From: Xenorhabdus innexi
GTDB taxonomy: Bacteria > Pseudomonadota > Gammaproteobacteria > Enterobacterales > Enterobacteriaceae
Reading direction: 5' to 3'
Assembly: GCF_002632485.1 (NCBI RefSeq)
Contig: NZ_NIBU01000013.1
Coordinates: 1-64,000 of the forward strand
Length of the DNA stretch: 64,000 nucleotides
Part shown: positions 26,201 to 33,418 of the stretch, one piece after another
How positions within the stretch are numbered: position 1 is the first letter of the stretch
Layout of the letters: each line of letters begins with the position of its first letter
Made by a program: the position numbers and the translations under genes
The notes under the pieces: model-generated
Database searches by the model: none
Told to the model about the DNA's origin: nothing
What the model saw: only the letters and a program-made list of their open reading frames with translations

Positions 26201-29200
26201 CCAGACAGCATAATCCGCGTACTGGATCGGCAACGGCAGCAAAGATGCCTCATTTCCCTCAAGAGCCGCACGGTAAAAATCGCCGAATTCACGCACCAGC
26301 ACTCCCAGCGACCAGCCATCAGTAATAATATGATGCAGGGTAAGCAGCAGTATATGTTCATTATCAGTCAGTTGCAGTAACTGACCACGGATCAGCGAAC
26401 CCTGTGCAAAATCAAAAGGAGTCCGGGCTTCAAGTTCGATAAACTCGGCGACACGCTGGCTACGCGAAGCAGGGTCAGACTGACGCAGGTCGTGGCTGGA
26501 CAGAGAAAAACCGATATCAGCAGGATCGATATGCTGGTAAGGGAGCCCGTCAATGGAGACAAAACGGGTACGCAGGCTCTCATGTCGGGAAATCAGGCTA
26601 TTGAGCGCCGTAGTCAGTGCATGATGATTCAGTGAACCGGTAAGACGCAGTGCTGCCGGCAGGTGATAGGCAAGGCTGGCAGACGCATCAAGCTGCCCCA
26701 GAAACCATAAACGCTGTTGCGCAAAAGAGAGCGGTAACGGCTGGCTGCGATCAGCGGCGGGAATAACTGTCTGAACCGTTGTCGTCGTTTCTGTGGTAAT
26801 AATGTGCGCTAATGCCATCAGAACCGGCTGGTCAAAGATCCGCTGTATTGGTAGTTCGCGGCTCAGAGCCTGACGAATACGGGCTGCGAGCTGAACAGCC
26901 AGTAAAGAGTGACCACCCAGTTCAAAAAAGTGATCGTAGCGACCAATTTGCTCCAGTCCGAGCAGTTCCTGCCAGATTTGCGCCAGAACCGTTTCTGCTT
27001 CACCAATGGGAGCCGCATAGTGCTGCGTCACTATCGCGGAGGTGTCCGGCGCAGGGAAGGCTTTACGATCCAGCTTACCATTCGGGGTTAGCGGGAAATT
27101 TTCCAGCATAACAAAAGCACCGGGCAACATATACTCAGCGAGGTGCAGAGAAAGTTGCTGACGTAGTTCAGCCGGAACCAGTTCAGCACCTTCATGCGGA
27201 CGCAGATAAGCCACCAACCGCTGCTGATTCGGCTCATCTTCCCGCACCAGCACCACTGCTTCACGCACACCGTGACACTGCAATAACTTCGTTTCAATTT
27301 CACCCGGTTCAATACGGAAACCGCGAAGTTTAACCTGAAAATCATTGCGGCCGAGGTATTCAATATTGCCGTCAGGACGCCAACGCCCCAGATCGCCGGT
27401 TTTATACATCAGTGCGTTTGGTTCGGAAGAAAAGGGGTCAGGCAGGAAACGTTCTTCGGTCAGATCAGGGCGGTTCAGATAACCCCGTGCCAGTCCGTCA
27501 CCGGCGATGTAGATTTCACCAACGGCACCCAAAGGAGCCAATAGCCCGTGGGGGTTAAGAATATAACAGCGGATATTGTCAATCGGGCGCCCAATCACCG
27601 AGACATCCGGTACACCCTGCCCTGCATTGTATTCATACCATGTTGCATCCCCATTCACTTCCGATGAACCGTAGAAATTAAACAGCCGTAGCCACGGGTA
27701 ATCTGTCACTACCTGCCGTGCCAATTCAGGTGCCAGCCGTTCACCGCTGCAAATTAATAGCCGGACTGATTTCAGGGTGTTTTCACTGCGCTCCTGTATT
27801 AAGAGCTTCAACAGGGAAGGGACAACAACCAGTAAATTCACACCAGAATGCTGTAAATTGGCACAGAAGCGGGTCGGATCTTTCACCTCATGCTTGTCGA
27901 AAACTACCAGCCGTCCGCCGGTCAGCAATGTACCCAATGTTTCTGTTATCGAATCGACAAAGCTGATGCTGGTTTTCAGCGCGGTAATTAGCGGTGATGT
28001 CACAATATTACGCACAAACCATAACAGACGGTTACTCAGGGCGCGGTGACTGCTCATAACGCCTTTGGGCACTCCGGTTGAGCCGGAAGTGTAGGCAACA
28101 TAAGCCAGATGTTGCTGCGTCATACCGGATATCTGCGGATTGTGTTCCGGTTGTGTCGTCATAAACGGAGTCTGGATATCGAGCATAATGACTGGTAGGG
28201 AGCTTGTCGCTTCAGAGTCGGGCAGCAGATCGGGATCAATCGACTGAAAACTCTCTGGCTGAGCCAATAAGACAACCGGCGCAGCGTCTTCGAGCATATA
28301 GGCCAGCCGTGCCGTCGGATAGGCCGGATCAAGCGGTACATAAGCGCCACCGGCTTTGAGAATAGCCAGTAGCCCCACCACCATTTCAGGGCTGCGCTCA
28401 ACACACAGAGCCACTCTGTCATCCGGGCGTACACCCAACGCAATTAACTGATGCGCCAGACGGTTAGCATAGCGGTTCAGCTCACCATAGCTGAGGGAGT
28501 GCTCACCATATACCACGGCAACATTATCGGGATGATGTAACGCTTCGGTTTCAACCCACTGATGGATAAGAACACCCTGTGTGCTGTCTGTTTGTGGACT
28601 ATCTGTTTGTGAGAAAGCTATTTGTGAGAAAGCAGTCTGAGCCGGATTGAAATCCACCAATAATTGTTCCTGTTCAGAAACAGGAATAACAGGCAATTGC
28701 AGAATGGATTGTTGTGGATGATGCGCCAGAGCATCCGTTAATCCGCTGACAGCCGTTATCAGATAGTGCAGCATCCGTTCGGGATCGATTCCGGTTACGG
28801 TCTGAGCTGTCAGGCAGAAATCTGCCCCCAAATCATCCACTGTCAGTGTGACAGGATAATTAGTCTGTTCCTCAGCCGCCAGAATACGCATACCTTCCCA
28901 GACGGCACTGCTTACTTCTGTCTCATGATGCTGGCTGTGGCGGTAATTCAGTAAGGCACTGAACAGTGGCATCGGCTGTGCCACATCGCTGCATCGTTGT
29001 GCCAGTGATAACGGTGCCTGTTCATGTTCCAGCAGATTAGTCAGATTGTGATAAGTGACTTTTACGATTTCCTTAGCACTGGCTGCTTTTTGTGAACCGT
29101 TGTCAGTCAGGGAAACACGGACTGGCAGGGTATTGATAAACATGCCCAGTGTGCGGTTAACCCCTGAGATCCCCTGAAGACGACCGGATAATACCGAGCC

Positions 29201-32200
29201 AAAAACAACATCATCGTGCCCGCTGGTATGCGCCAGTACCTGCGCCCATGCAACATGGAACAGGACGCTGGAGCTGACTCCCAGTTGGCGTGCCTGATTA
29301 CGGATATGTTTTGCCAGCGTCGGATCAAGCGGAAGACGGGCTTCATGGATAGCACTGTTATCGCTTGGTGTTCTGACGATGCCGAACGGGGCAGTAGGTT
29401 CGACAAAATCAGCAAGCTGGGTACGGAAGTAATCTTCATGTACGGAAACCGGTACGTCTAAGATCCGGGCGATAAAATCACGATAAGGTAAAGCTGCCGG
29501 CAGTAATTCCGCCTGCCCCTGCAATACCTGAGCTATTTCGGCGAAAATCAGCTCCAGCGTCATATGGTCGCTGACCAGATGGTGAAAACTCAGTGACAAC
29601 AGCCATTCATTCTGAATTGCATCATGGGCGATATCAGCCGCGAACAGCGGAGCGCGGTTCAGGTCGAGACGACGACGACGAGGATCAGTGTGCGCACATA
29701 GCTGTGATAACACATCGTTTTCAGTTGTCGGCGTGAAGTGGTTAACAGGCAGTGGAGCCTGACGCCAGACCACCTGCACAGGCTGGGCCAGATCCTGCCA
29801 GTAAACGGAGGTGCGCAGAATATCGTGGCGGTTGATGATATGTTGTAGCGCACTGAGAAAGGTATCAAGGCGTTCACGGCAGTCGAAGGCCAACAGGCTT
29901 TGTAACAGATAATCATCACCCTGTGTCTGTAACAGGTGATGGAACAAAATACCTTCCTGTAGCGGAGACAACGGATAGATATCCTGAATATTGCTTGCTC
30001 CATCGGGGATCGTGGCTGTGATGGCATCGATTTCAGTCTGAGACAGAGAAACCAGTGGCAGCATGGCAGGCGTAATGGTTGTGCTGTCTGCGGGAATAAG
30101 ATTGGCTGGCACGACAAAAGCATGAGTATCACTCTGAGATGCCAGAATGGTTTGCGCCAGTTCGCTCAGAACAGGCGTGGCAAACACACTGCGTACATCA
30201 AGCCGTAATCCAAGATTGTGCAGTTGTTCGATCAGGCTGACAATCATTAAGGAATGTCCACCCAGTTCAAAGAAGTGGTCATGTCGGCCAACCTGTTCCA
30301 GCCCCAGTAATTGCTGCCAGATTCGAGCTAAAGCTGTTTCCGTTTCACCGACCGGCGCTTCATAGTCACGGGTTATGACGGCTGACTGATCAGGGTCGGG
30401 TAATGCCTGACGATCCAGTTTGCCGTTAGGCGTCAACGGAAAAGTATCCAGCGTGACAAAAGCACTGGGCAGCATATAATCAGCCAGATGTTGTGCCAGT
30501 TGCTGGCGTAATTCCGCAGGAGCCAGTTCTGAGCCATCCTGAGCTGACAGGTAAGCAACTAACCGCTTCTGGCCGCCTGTTTTTTCCGAAGGCATCTCTT
30601 CGCGGGCAATCACTACCGCTTCCCGCACGCCATCACACTGCATCAATTGTGTTTCGATTTCTCCCAGTTCAATACGGAAACCGCGAATTTTCACCTGAAA
30701 ATCATTACGACCGAGATACTCGATATTACCATCCGGCAGCCAGCGCGCCAGATCACCGGTTTTATACATGCGGGCATCTGGAACAGAAGAAAATGGATCA
30801 ATAAGAAAACGCTCAGCAGTCAGTTCAGGGCGATTCAGATAACCACGGGCAACACCTTTGCCCGCGATATGGATCTCGCCGATAACGCCGAGCGGAACGG
30901 GCTGAGAATAAGCATCAAGGATATAGATTTGAGTATTGGCAATCGGGCGACCGATATGGGGAACAAAACCCGTTGTCCGGTTCATGCGGATTGCTGTTGA
31001 ATAAGTGGTTGTTTCAGAAGGGCCATACAGATTGCAGATATTTTCTACCGAAGTTCGGGCGAACAGTTGTTCCACCAGATGAGGTTTTACTGCCTCACCT
31101 GCTAAGTTAATCGTCCGAACTGTGGCCGGAATTGCCTGAGCTTCGATCAAATGCGTGATAGCTGATGGCACGGTGTTAATCAGAGTGATGGGCGGGATGG
31201 ATGCCGATGTTGTCAATAATGACAAAGCATCGGACACAATATGTACTGTACCGCCGGAAATCAGTGGCGCAAAACATTCGTATACTGACAAATCAAAATT
31301 AAGCGAAGTTGCGAAAAGCGTATCCGCCAGTTCTGCGGTGCTGAATGTCTGTTGTGCCCAGCACAGGAAATTCATCACATTACTGTGGGTAATCGCCACG
31401 CCTTTGGGTTTTCCGGTCGAACCGGAGGTATAAATCACATAGGCCAGATGGTCTGATGTTAAGCCGAGTATCTGAGCATTGGGATTACCGGCGGTCTGCG
31501 CTGTCGTACCTGTAGCAGCAAATATTTCCGGGTTATCGAGAAATACCGCCGGAACGGGGCTGTTCAGTTTATCAGCCAGTGTGGATTGAGTCAGGATTGC
31601 TTTCGGTGCCGCATCTTCAAGCATATACAGTAATCGCTCAGCCGGATAAGCCGGATCAAGCGGAACGTAAGCGCCACCCGCTTTCAGAATACCGAGCAAA
31701 CCGACAATCATTGCCGGGCTGCGCTCAAGGAAAATCGCCACGCGATCATCAGGGCGTACCCCTGATGTAATCAGATAATCAGCCAGACAATTGGCACGAT
31801 GATTAAGCTCACTGTAACTGAGGGGCTGATCTCCGGACACGACCGCAATTGCATCAGGGCGTAGGGCTGCCTGAGCCTCAATCAGTTGGTGGAACAGCGT
31901 ATTTTGCGGAAAATCGGCTTGGGTTGCGTTGAAGTCTGCCAATAACTGTTGCTGTTCAGAAGCCGATAGCATCGGTAGTCTGGCGACAGATTGCGTGGCA
32001 TCTGCCGTCATCGCCGTCAGCACCTGTTTCAGATAACCGATCATCCGTTCAACAGTGGCAACATCGAACAGGTCAGCGGCATACTCCAGTTCACCCACTA
32101 AACCGGCCTCAGTTTCAGTCAGCGACAGTGTCAGGTCGAAATGTGTGCTGTAGCGTACCTGTTCAGCCGGTGTCAGTTGCAGGCCGGGAAGTGTTAATGT

Positions 32201-33418
32201 TTTTGTCGGTGTGTTATTTAAGGCCAGCATGACCTGAAAAACCGGGTTGTAACTCAGGCTGCGTTCCGGTTGCACCGCCTCTACCACCTGTTCGAAGGGC
32301 AGCTCCTGATGGGCGTAGGCAGCCAGTGCCCGCTCACGGACTTGTGTGAGTAATTCTGTCACAGAGAGGGATTTACTGAAGGTGAGGCGTAGCGCCAGCG
32401 TATTGACGAAGAACCCGATTAAACCTTCAAGTTCATTTCCCGGCCGGTTAGCGACCGGCGTCCCGATAACAATATCATCCTGCCCGCTGAGACGGGCAAG
32501 TACGATGCTCCAGCCTGCCAGCAAAGTCATAAACAGGGTTGTCTGGTGGCGTTGTCCGAATAATTTCAGTGCTTCTGACAGGGAAGCATCAAACCGAACC
32601 GGCACTTGTCCGGCACTATAACTCGGGTTAGCAGGGCGCGGACGATCTGTCGGGAGCGTCAGTAAAGCCGGAGCACCTTTTAGCTCACGGTGCCAGAAAT
32701 CACGCTGTCCGGCCAGAATATCGCCCTGTAACCGGTTACGCTGCCAGACGGCGTAATCAGCATACTGAACCGGCAGGGGCGGAAGTGAGAACTCATAATT
32801 ATTGTCGGGTTCAGACATTATGCGGTAAAAGGTACTCAGTTCATGTACCAGTATGCCGATTGACCAGCCATCCGAAATAATATGATGCTGGGTCAGTAAC
32901 AGGACATGATCGTCTTCAGCTAACTGTAATAACTGACCACGGATCAGCGGCCCTTGTGTCAGGTCAAAAGGGGTACGGGCTTCCAGCGCGGCTATTTCAG
33001 CAATACGGTGCCGATGTGCTTCTGCATCCAGCATCCGTAGATCCTGACAGATAAGGCTAAAACCGGTATCAGCCGGATCAATGTGCTGATAGGGCTGGCC
33101 TTCGGTAAGCATAAAACGGGTGCGAAGGATTTCATGGCGGGCAACCAGCTGATTGAGTGCGGTTGTCAGGGCATGTTGATTCAGTTGTCCGTTCAGACGC
33201 AGTGAAACGGGAATATGATAAGCCAGACTGGCAGCCGGTTCGAGCTGATGAAGGAACCACAGGCGCTGTTGGGCAAACGATAATGGCAAAGGCCGATCAC
33301 GGTCAGCGGGCTGAACAGCAGGCCGTTTCTGATGTTGCTTAGTTTGAAGCTGTTGTTTAATTTTCTTTCTTAAAACAGCCTGTTTCAGCTTCTCAATATC
33401 CATGTCACTTCTACTCAT
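18590..33418 (-). CDS. xabD: XabD, four-module NRPS (modules 10-13) with tandem thioesterases
   Basis: A 4942-residue synthetase with a short N-terminal docking helix (DIEKLKQAVLRKKIKQQL). Order: C-A-T (module 10), C/E-A-T (11), C-A-T (12), C-A-T (13), TE-TE. Carrier serines (GGHSL) lie near residues 1053, 2169, 3271 and 4346. Pocket readings are DLYNNALTYK (Ala), VDTVISFGDK (beta-Ala), DVQFIAHVVK (Pro) and DAWWLGGTFK (Val). The module 11 opening domain has HHLLQTQGD, the extended motif of dual condensation/epimerization domains, so Ala10 should be D. Two thioesterases follow, with GWSIGG (near 4478) and GHSFGG (near 4756), and they release and probably cyclise the chain. It overlaps xabC by 4 nt (ATGA). 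Assignment to xenoamicin synthetase rests on module count and residues recalled from the published system. Confidence 0.9.
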   Translation of the reverse strand: MSRSDMDIEKLKQAVLRKKIKQQLQTKQHQKRPAVQPADRDRPLPLSFAQQRLWFLHQLEPAASLAYHIPVSLRLNGQLNQHALTTALNQLVARHEILRTRFMLTEGQPYQHIDPADTGFSLICQDLRMLDAEAHRHRIAEIAALEARTPFDLTQGPLIRGQLLQLAEDDHVLLLTQHHIISDGWSIGILVHELSTFYRIMSEPDNNYEFSLPPLPVQYADYAVWQRNRLQGDILAGQRDFWHRELKGAPALLTLPTDRPRPANPSYSAGQVPVRFDASLSEALKLFGQRHQTTLFMTLLAGWSIVLARLSGQDDIVIGTPVANRPGNELEGLIGFFVNTLALRLTFSKSLSVTELLTQVRERALAAYAHQELPFEQVVEAVQPERSLSYNPVFQVMLALNNTPTKTLTLPGLQLTPAEQVRYSTHFDLTLSLTETEAGLVGELEYAADLFDVATVERMIGYLKQVLTAMTADATQSVARLPMLSASEQQQLLADFNATQADFPQNTLFHQLIEAQAALRPDAIAVVSGDQPLSYSELNHRANCLADYLITSGVRPDDRVAIFLERSPAMIVGLLGILKAGGAYVPLDPAYPAERLLYMLEDAAPKAILTQSTLADKLNSPVPAVFLDNPEIFAATGTTAQTAGNPNAQILGLTSDHLAYVIYTSGSTGKPKGVAITHSNVMNFLCWAQQTFSTAELADTLFATSLNFDLSVYECFAPLISGGTVHIVSDALSLLTTSASIPPITLINTVPSAITHLIEAQAIPATVRTINLAGEAVKPHLVEQLFARTSVENICNLYGPSETTTYSTAIRMNRTTGFVPHIGRPIANTQIYILDAYSQPVPLGVIGEIHIAGKGVARGYLNRPELTAERFLIDPFSSVPDARMYKTGDLARWLPDGNIEYLGRNDFQVKIRGFRIELGEIETQLMQCDGVREAVVIAREEMPSEKTGGQKRLVAYLSAQDGSELAPAELRQQLAQHLADYMLPSAFVTLDTFPLTPNGKLDRQALPDPDQSAVITRDYEAPVGETETALARIWQQLLGLEQVGRHDHFFELGGHSLMIVSLIEQLHNLGLRLDVRSVFATPVLSELAQTILASQSDTHAFVVPANLIPADSTTITPAMLPLVSLSQTEIDAITATIPDGASNIQDIYPLSPLQEGILFHHLLQTQGDDYLLQSLLAFDCRERLDTFLSALQHIINRHDILRTSVYWQDLAQPVQVVWRQAPLPVNHFTPTTENDVLSQLCAHTDPRRRRLDLNRAPLFAADIAHDAIQNEWLLSLSFHHLVSDHMTLELIFAEIAQVLQGQAELLPAALPYRDFIARILDVPVSVHEDYFRTQLADFVEPTAPFGIVRTPSDNSAIHEARLPLDPTLAKHIRNQARQLGVSSSVLFHVAWAQVLAHTSGHDDVVFGSVLSGRLQGISGVNRTLGMFINTLPVRVSLTDNGSQKAASAKEIVKVTYHNLTNLLEHEQAPLSLAQRCSDVAQPMPLFSALLNYRHSQHHETEVSSAVWEGMRILAAEEQTNYPVTLTVDDLGADFCLTAQTVTGIDPERMLHYLITAVSGLTDALAHHPQQSILQLPVIPVSEQEQLLVDFNPAQTAFSQIAFSQTDSPQTDSTQGVLIHQWVETEALHHPDNVAVVYGEHSLSYGELNRYANRLAHQLIALGVRPDDRVALCVERSPEMVVGLLAILKAGGAYVPLDPAYPTARLAYMLEDAAPVVLLAQPESFQSIDPDLLPDSEATSSLPVIMLDIQTPFMTTQPEHNPQISGMTQQHLAYVAYTSGSTGVPKGVMSSHRALSNRLLWFVRNIVTSPLITALKTSISFVDSITETLGTLLTGGRLVVFDKHEVKDPTRFCANLQHSGVNLLVVVPSLLKLLIQERSENTLKSVRLLICSGERLAPELARQVVTDYPWLRLFNFYGSSEVNGDATWYEYNAGQGVPDVSVIGRPIDNIRCYILNPHGLLAPLGAVGEIYIAGDGLARGYLNRPDLTEERFLPDPFSSEPNALMYKTGDLGRWRPDGNIEYLGRNDFQVKLRGFRIEPGEIETKLLQCHGVREAVVLVREDEPNQQRLVAYLRPHEGAELVPAELRQQLSLHLAEYMLPGAFVMLENFPLTPNGKLDRKAFPAPDTSAIVTQHYAAPIGEAETVLAQIWQELLGLEQIGRYDHFFELGGHSLLAVQLAARIRQALSRELPIQRIFDQPVLMALAHIITTETTTTVQTVIPAADRSQPLPLSFAQQRLWFLGQLDASASLAYHLPAALRLTGSLNHHALTTALNSLISRHESLRTRFVSIDGLPYQHIDPADIGFSLSSHDLRQSDPASRSQRVAEFIELEARTPFDFAQGSLIRGQLLQLTDNEHILLLTLHHIITDGWSLGVLVREFGDFYRAALEGNEASLLPLPIQYADYAVWQRDPQQQAALNAQREFWCNQLADIPALLTLPADYPRPALQSYSGGQVPFHLDARLLASLKELGQRHNTTLFMTLLSAWSIVLARLSGQDDIVIGTPVANRPHSELEGLIGFFVNTLALRVRFSHELSVADLLSQIREQALAAYANQDLPFEQIVEALQPERSLSYSPIFQVMLTLNNTPPQKLVLPGLQLSSVEQAHHGAYFDLTLSLTETESGLTGVLTYAADLFEYTTAERMTGYLANILTAMVLDETRTIATLPMMPEAEKQQLLVDFNTSQMEYSKDTLIHQLVETQAEQHPDAIAVEFENQTLSYGELNRRANRLAHYLIAQGVRPDSRVAIYIERCPEMVVGLLAVLKAGGAYVPLDPTYPAERLAYMLQDSAPVVLLTSSALSATLNAASSSTGHNVSTGHTVNSYTTVLLDEPQTYLAEHPDDNPDAEALGLEPHHLAYVIYTSGSTGLPKGVEMPQIALSNLLQWHRQTHSYFAGTSPAGSGNSKTLQFAALGFDVAFQEIFTTLSEGGCLVLIDETLRREPHQLLRLIRQKQINRIFLPFIALQHLTEADCDHEDKNSENDISCLTQLITAGEQLRITPAIRRFLQRADHCRLYNHYGPTESHVVTSYSSDREIEHWPVLPPIGRPIANALIYILDEYHQPVPLGVAGEIYIAGRSVARGYLNRPALTSERFLTDPFSAEPDARMYKTGDLARWLPDGNIEYISRNDFQVKLRGFRIELGEVEARLMLCQGVREAIVIAREDEPEQKRLVAYLCPLAGAELNPAELRQQLAPHLAEYMLPTAFVILEAFPLTPNGKLDRKALPAPDFSAIVTRSYVAPVGETETVLAQIWQELLGLEKVGLERVGRHDHFFELGGHSLLAVRLVARVRQLLTRELPLQQLFARPVLMDLAQAITEADAASQAVITVADRNQTLPLSFAQQRLWFLGQLDPAASLAYHLPAALRLNGKLDRQALSTALDNLVARHEGLRTRFVSDKDQPHQHIDPADIGFTLSSHDLRQLEPTQHNQRVTEIAGLEAKTPFDFARGPLIRGQLLQLADEEHILLITLHHIITDGWSIGILVRELGVFYRAALSGQDNPLPPLPIQYADYAVWQHQLLQKTALAEQRDFWCKQLEDAPALLTLPTDRTRPAVQTYVGSQVTFHLDNSVLDSLKALGKRHNATLFMTVLTGWSIVLSRLSGQADIVIGTPVAGRPYPELEGLMGFFVNTLALRIQFTDKEINVADLLGQVRENALAAYAHQDLPFEQVVEALQPERSLSYSPVFQVMLAFNNTPAQELVLPDLQFTPFEQTQHTTHFDLTLSLAETESGLAGALSYATDLFDHSTIERMVGYLTNVLTVMAMDERQAVMTLPMLPESEQQQLLVGFNATQTDFPQNALIHQLFETQAARYPDAIAVMYEDQTISYRELNRRANRLAHHLIVSGVCPDDRVAICLERSPEMIVGLLAILKAGGAYVPLDPVYPAERLAYMLEDAAPVMLLTQTALIDNLLSKLPDTVPVFLFDTQETMLNSQPDHNPDDRTAVLTSRHLAYVIYTSGSTGLPKGVMIEHRSVNRLVINSAYADIDRNDCVAHCANVAFDASTWEIWSALLNGGRLYVVPQSVLLDPVRLCHSLSKGKVTALWLTTGLFNEYLNTLTPLFGQLRYLLVGGDVLDPMKIQQMQLAGSRPVHLINGYGPTESTTFATTYEIPSAIDVTRSIPIGRPIANTRIYILDPYGQPAPLGVIGEIHIAGAGVARGYLNNSSLTTERFLLDPYSIEPDARMYKTGDLGRWLPDGNIEYLGRNDFQVKIRGFRIELGEIESRLMKCHGVREAVVIIREDTFNEKTGTQKRLVAYLLPHTNAKLVPHELRQQLTQHLAEYMLPSAFVTLEAFPLTPNGKLDRQALPVPDSSAMIVHGYVAPTGETEIVLAQIWQELLGLERVGRYDHFFELGGHSLLAVQLINRMREQEMEIPLTALFTHPTLCDLATAVGKSFAEPASPFDANPVPLSPSGSLSPLFLVHETSGDPLVYSPLATLLPPELPVYALQALGIHTLEQPPASIEELAACHIQAIRRIQPQGPYRLAGWSIGGLIAYEIAQQLIGDGETVEFLSMIDTYNHAGHDAGENSFNEDQTNEERTAAQIALIIDSLRTQKNINDEQALEALHRFNSLEQVIDYCIEHQWLPTNITRQDILLRTYTAELLTRLGQNYIPAKSSLPVHLYTAEDLNNTDNWRGWRDLVGQNSVLCPIGGTHFSIMHSPLLNLIADSIVEQIQAVPAFDPRVIIQLGSKSVSPLFCMPGAGASPSSLIELALSFPSQLPIYALQARGFTAEHNYPHTSVEGAARTYIQTMREVQPHGPYHLLGHSFGGWIAFEAALQLQAAGEQVADLILIDTDEPHQPDSVHKPISHTEAIMELIDIYDMILDQPLSLSRQDFENLMQDEQHQLLHNALIKSGLFPAKTPLTLLQGIIRVMQANLNTSYIPRACYKGIIHLINAEDGDRDEMKKRETQWRRYVTKLDAMSVPGNHMTMLSTPSTELWVGKLWQKLVNTIR
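20260..23490 (-). other. NRPS module 13: C-A(Val)-T
   Basis: Final module. LCL-type C domain (HHIITDG near residue 3463), pocket DAWWLGGTFK (valine type), carrier [10 protein letters not shown] near 4346. No epimerization domain follows, so the C-terminal residue is L-Val. Confidence 0.8.
23490..26800 (-). other. NRPS module 12: C-A(Pro)-T
   Basis: LCL-type C domain (HHIITDG near residue 2361). Pocket DVQFIAHVVK is a standard proline code, and the A domain is near-identical around the pocket to that of XabA. The T domain is followed by another LCL domain, so L-Pro is kept. Confidence 0.85.
26800..30150 (-). other. NRPS module 11: C/E-A(beta-Ala)-T
   Basis: A dual condensation/epimerization domain opens the module. 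The A domain lacks the otherwise invariant Asp for alpha-amino groups: SISFVDSITETLG stands where FDxxxW is usual. Pocket VDTVISFGDK fits the beta-alanine pattern VDxVISxGDK. The downstream aspartate decarboxylase supports this. Confidence 0.85.
30150..33418 (-). other. NRPS module 10: C-A(Ala)-T
   Basis: The LCL-type condensation domain (HHIISDG near residue 179 of XabD) should accept L-Val9. The A-domain pocket DLYNNALTYK differs at one site from the alanine code of microcystin synthetase McyA. The carrier is of the HSLMIVSLI subtype, seen here only before dual C/E domains. Boundaries are approximate. Confidence 0.75.
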
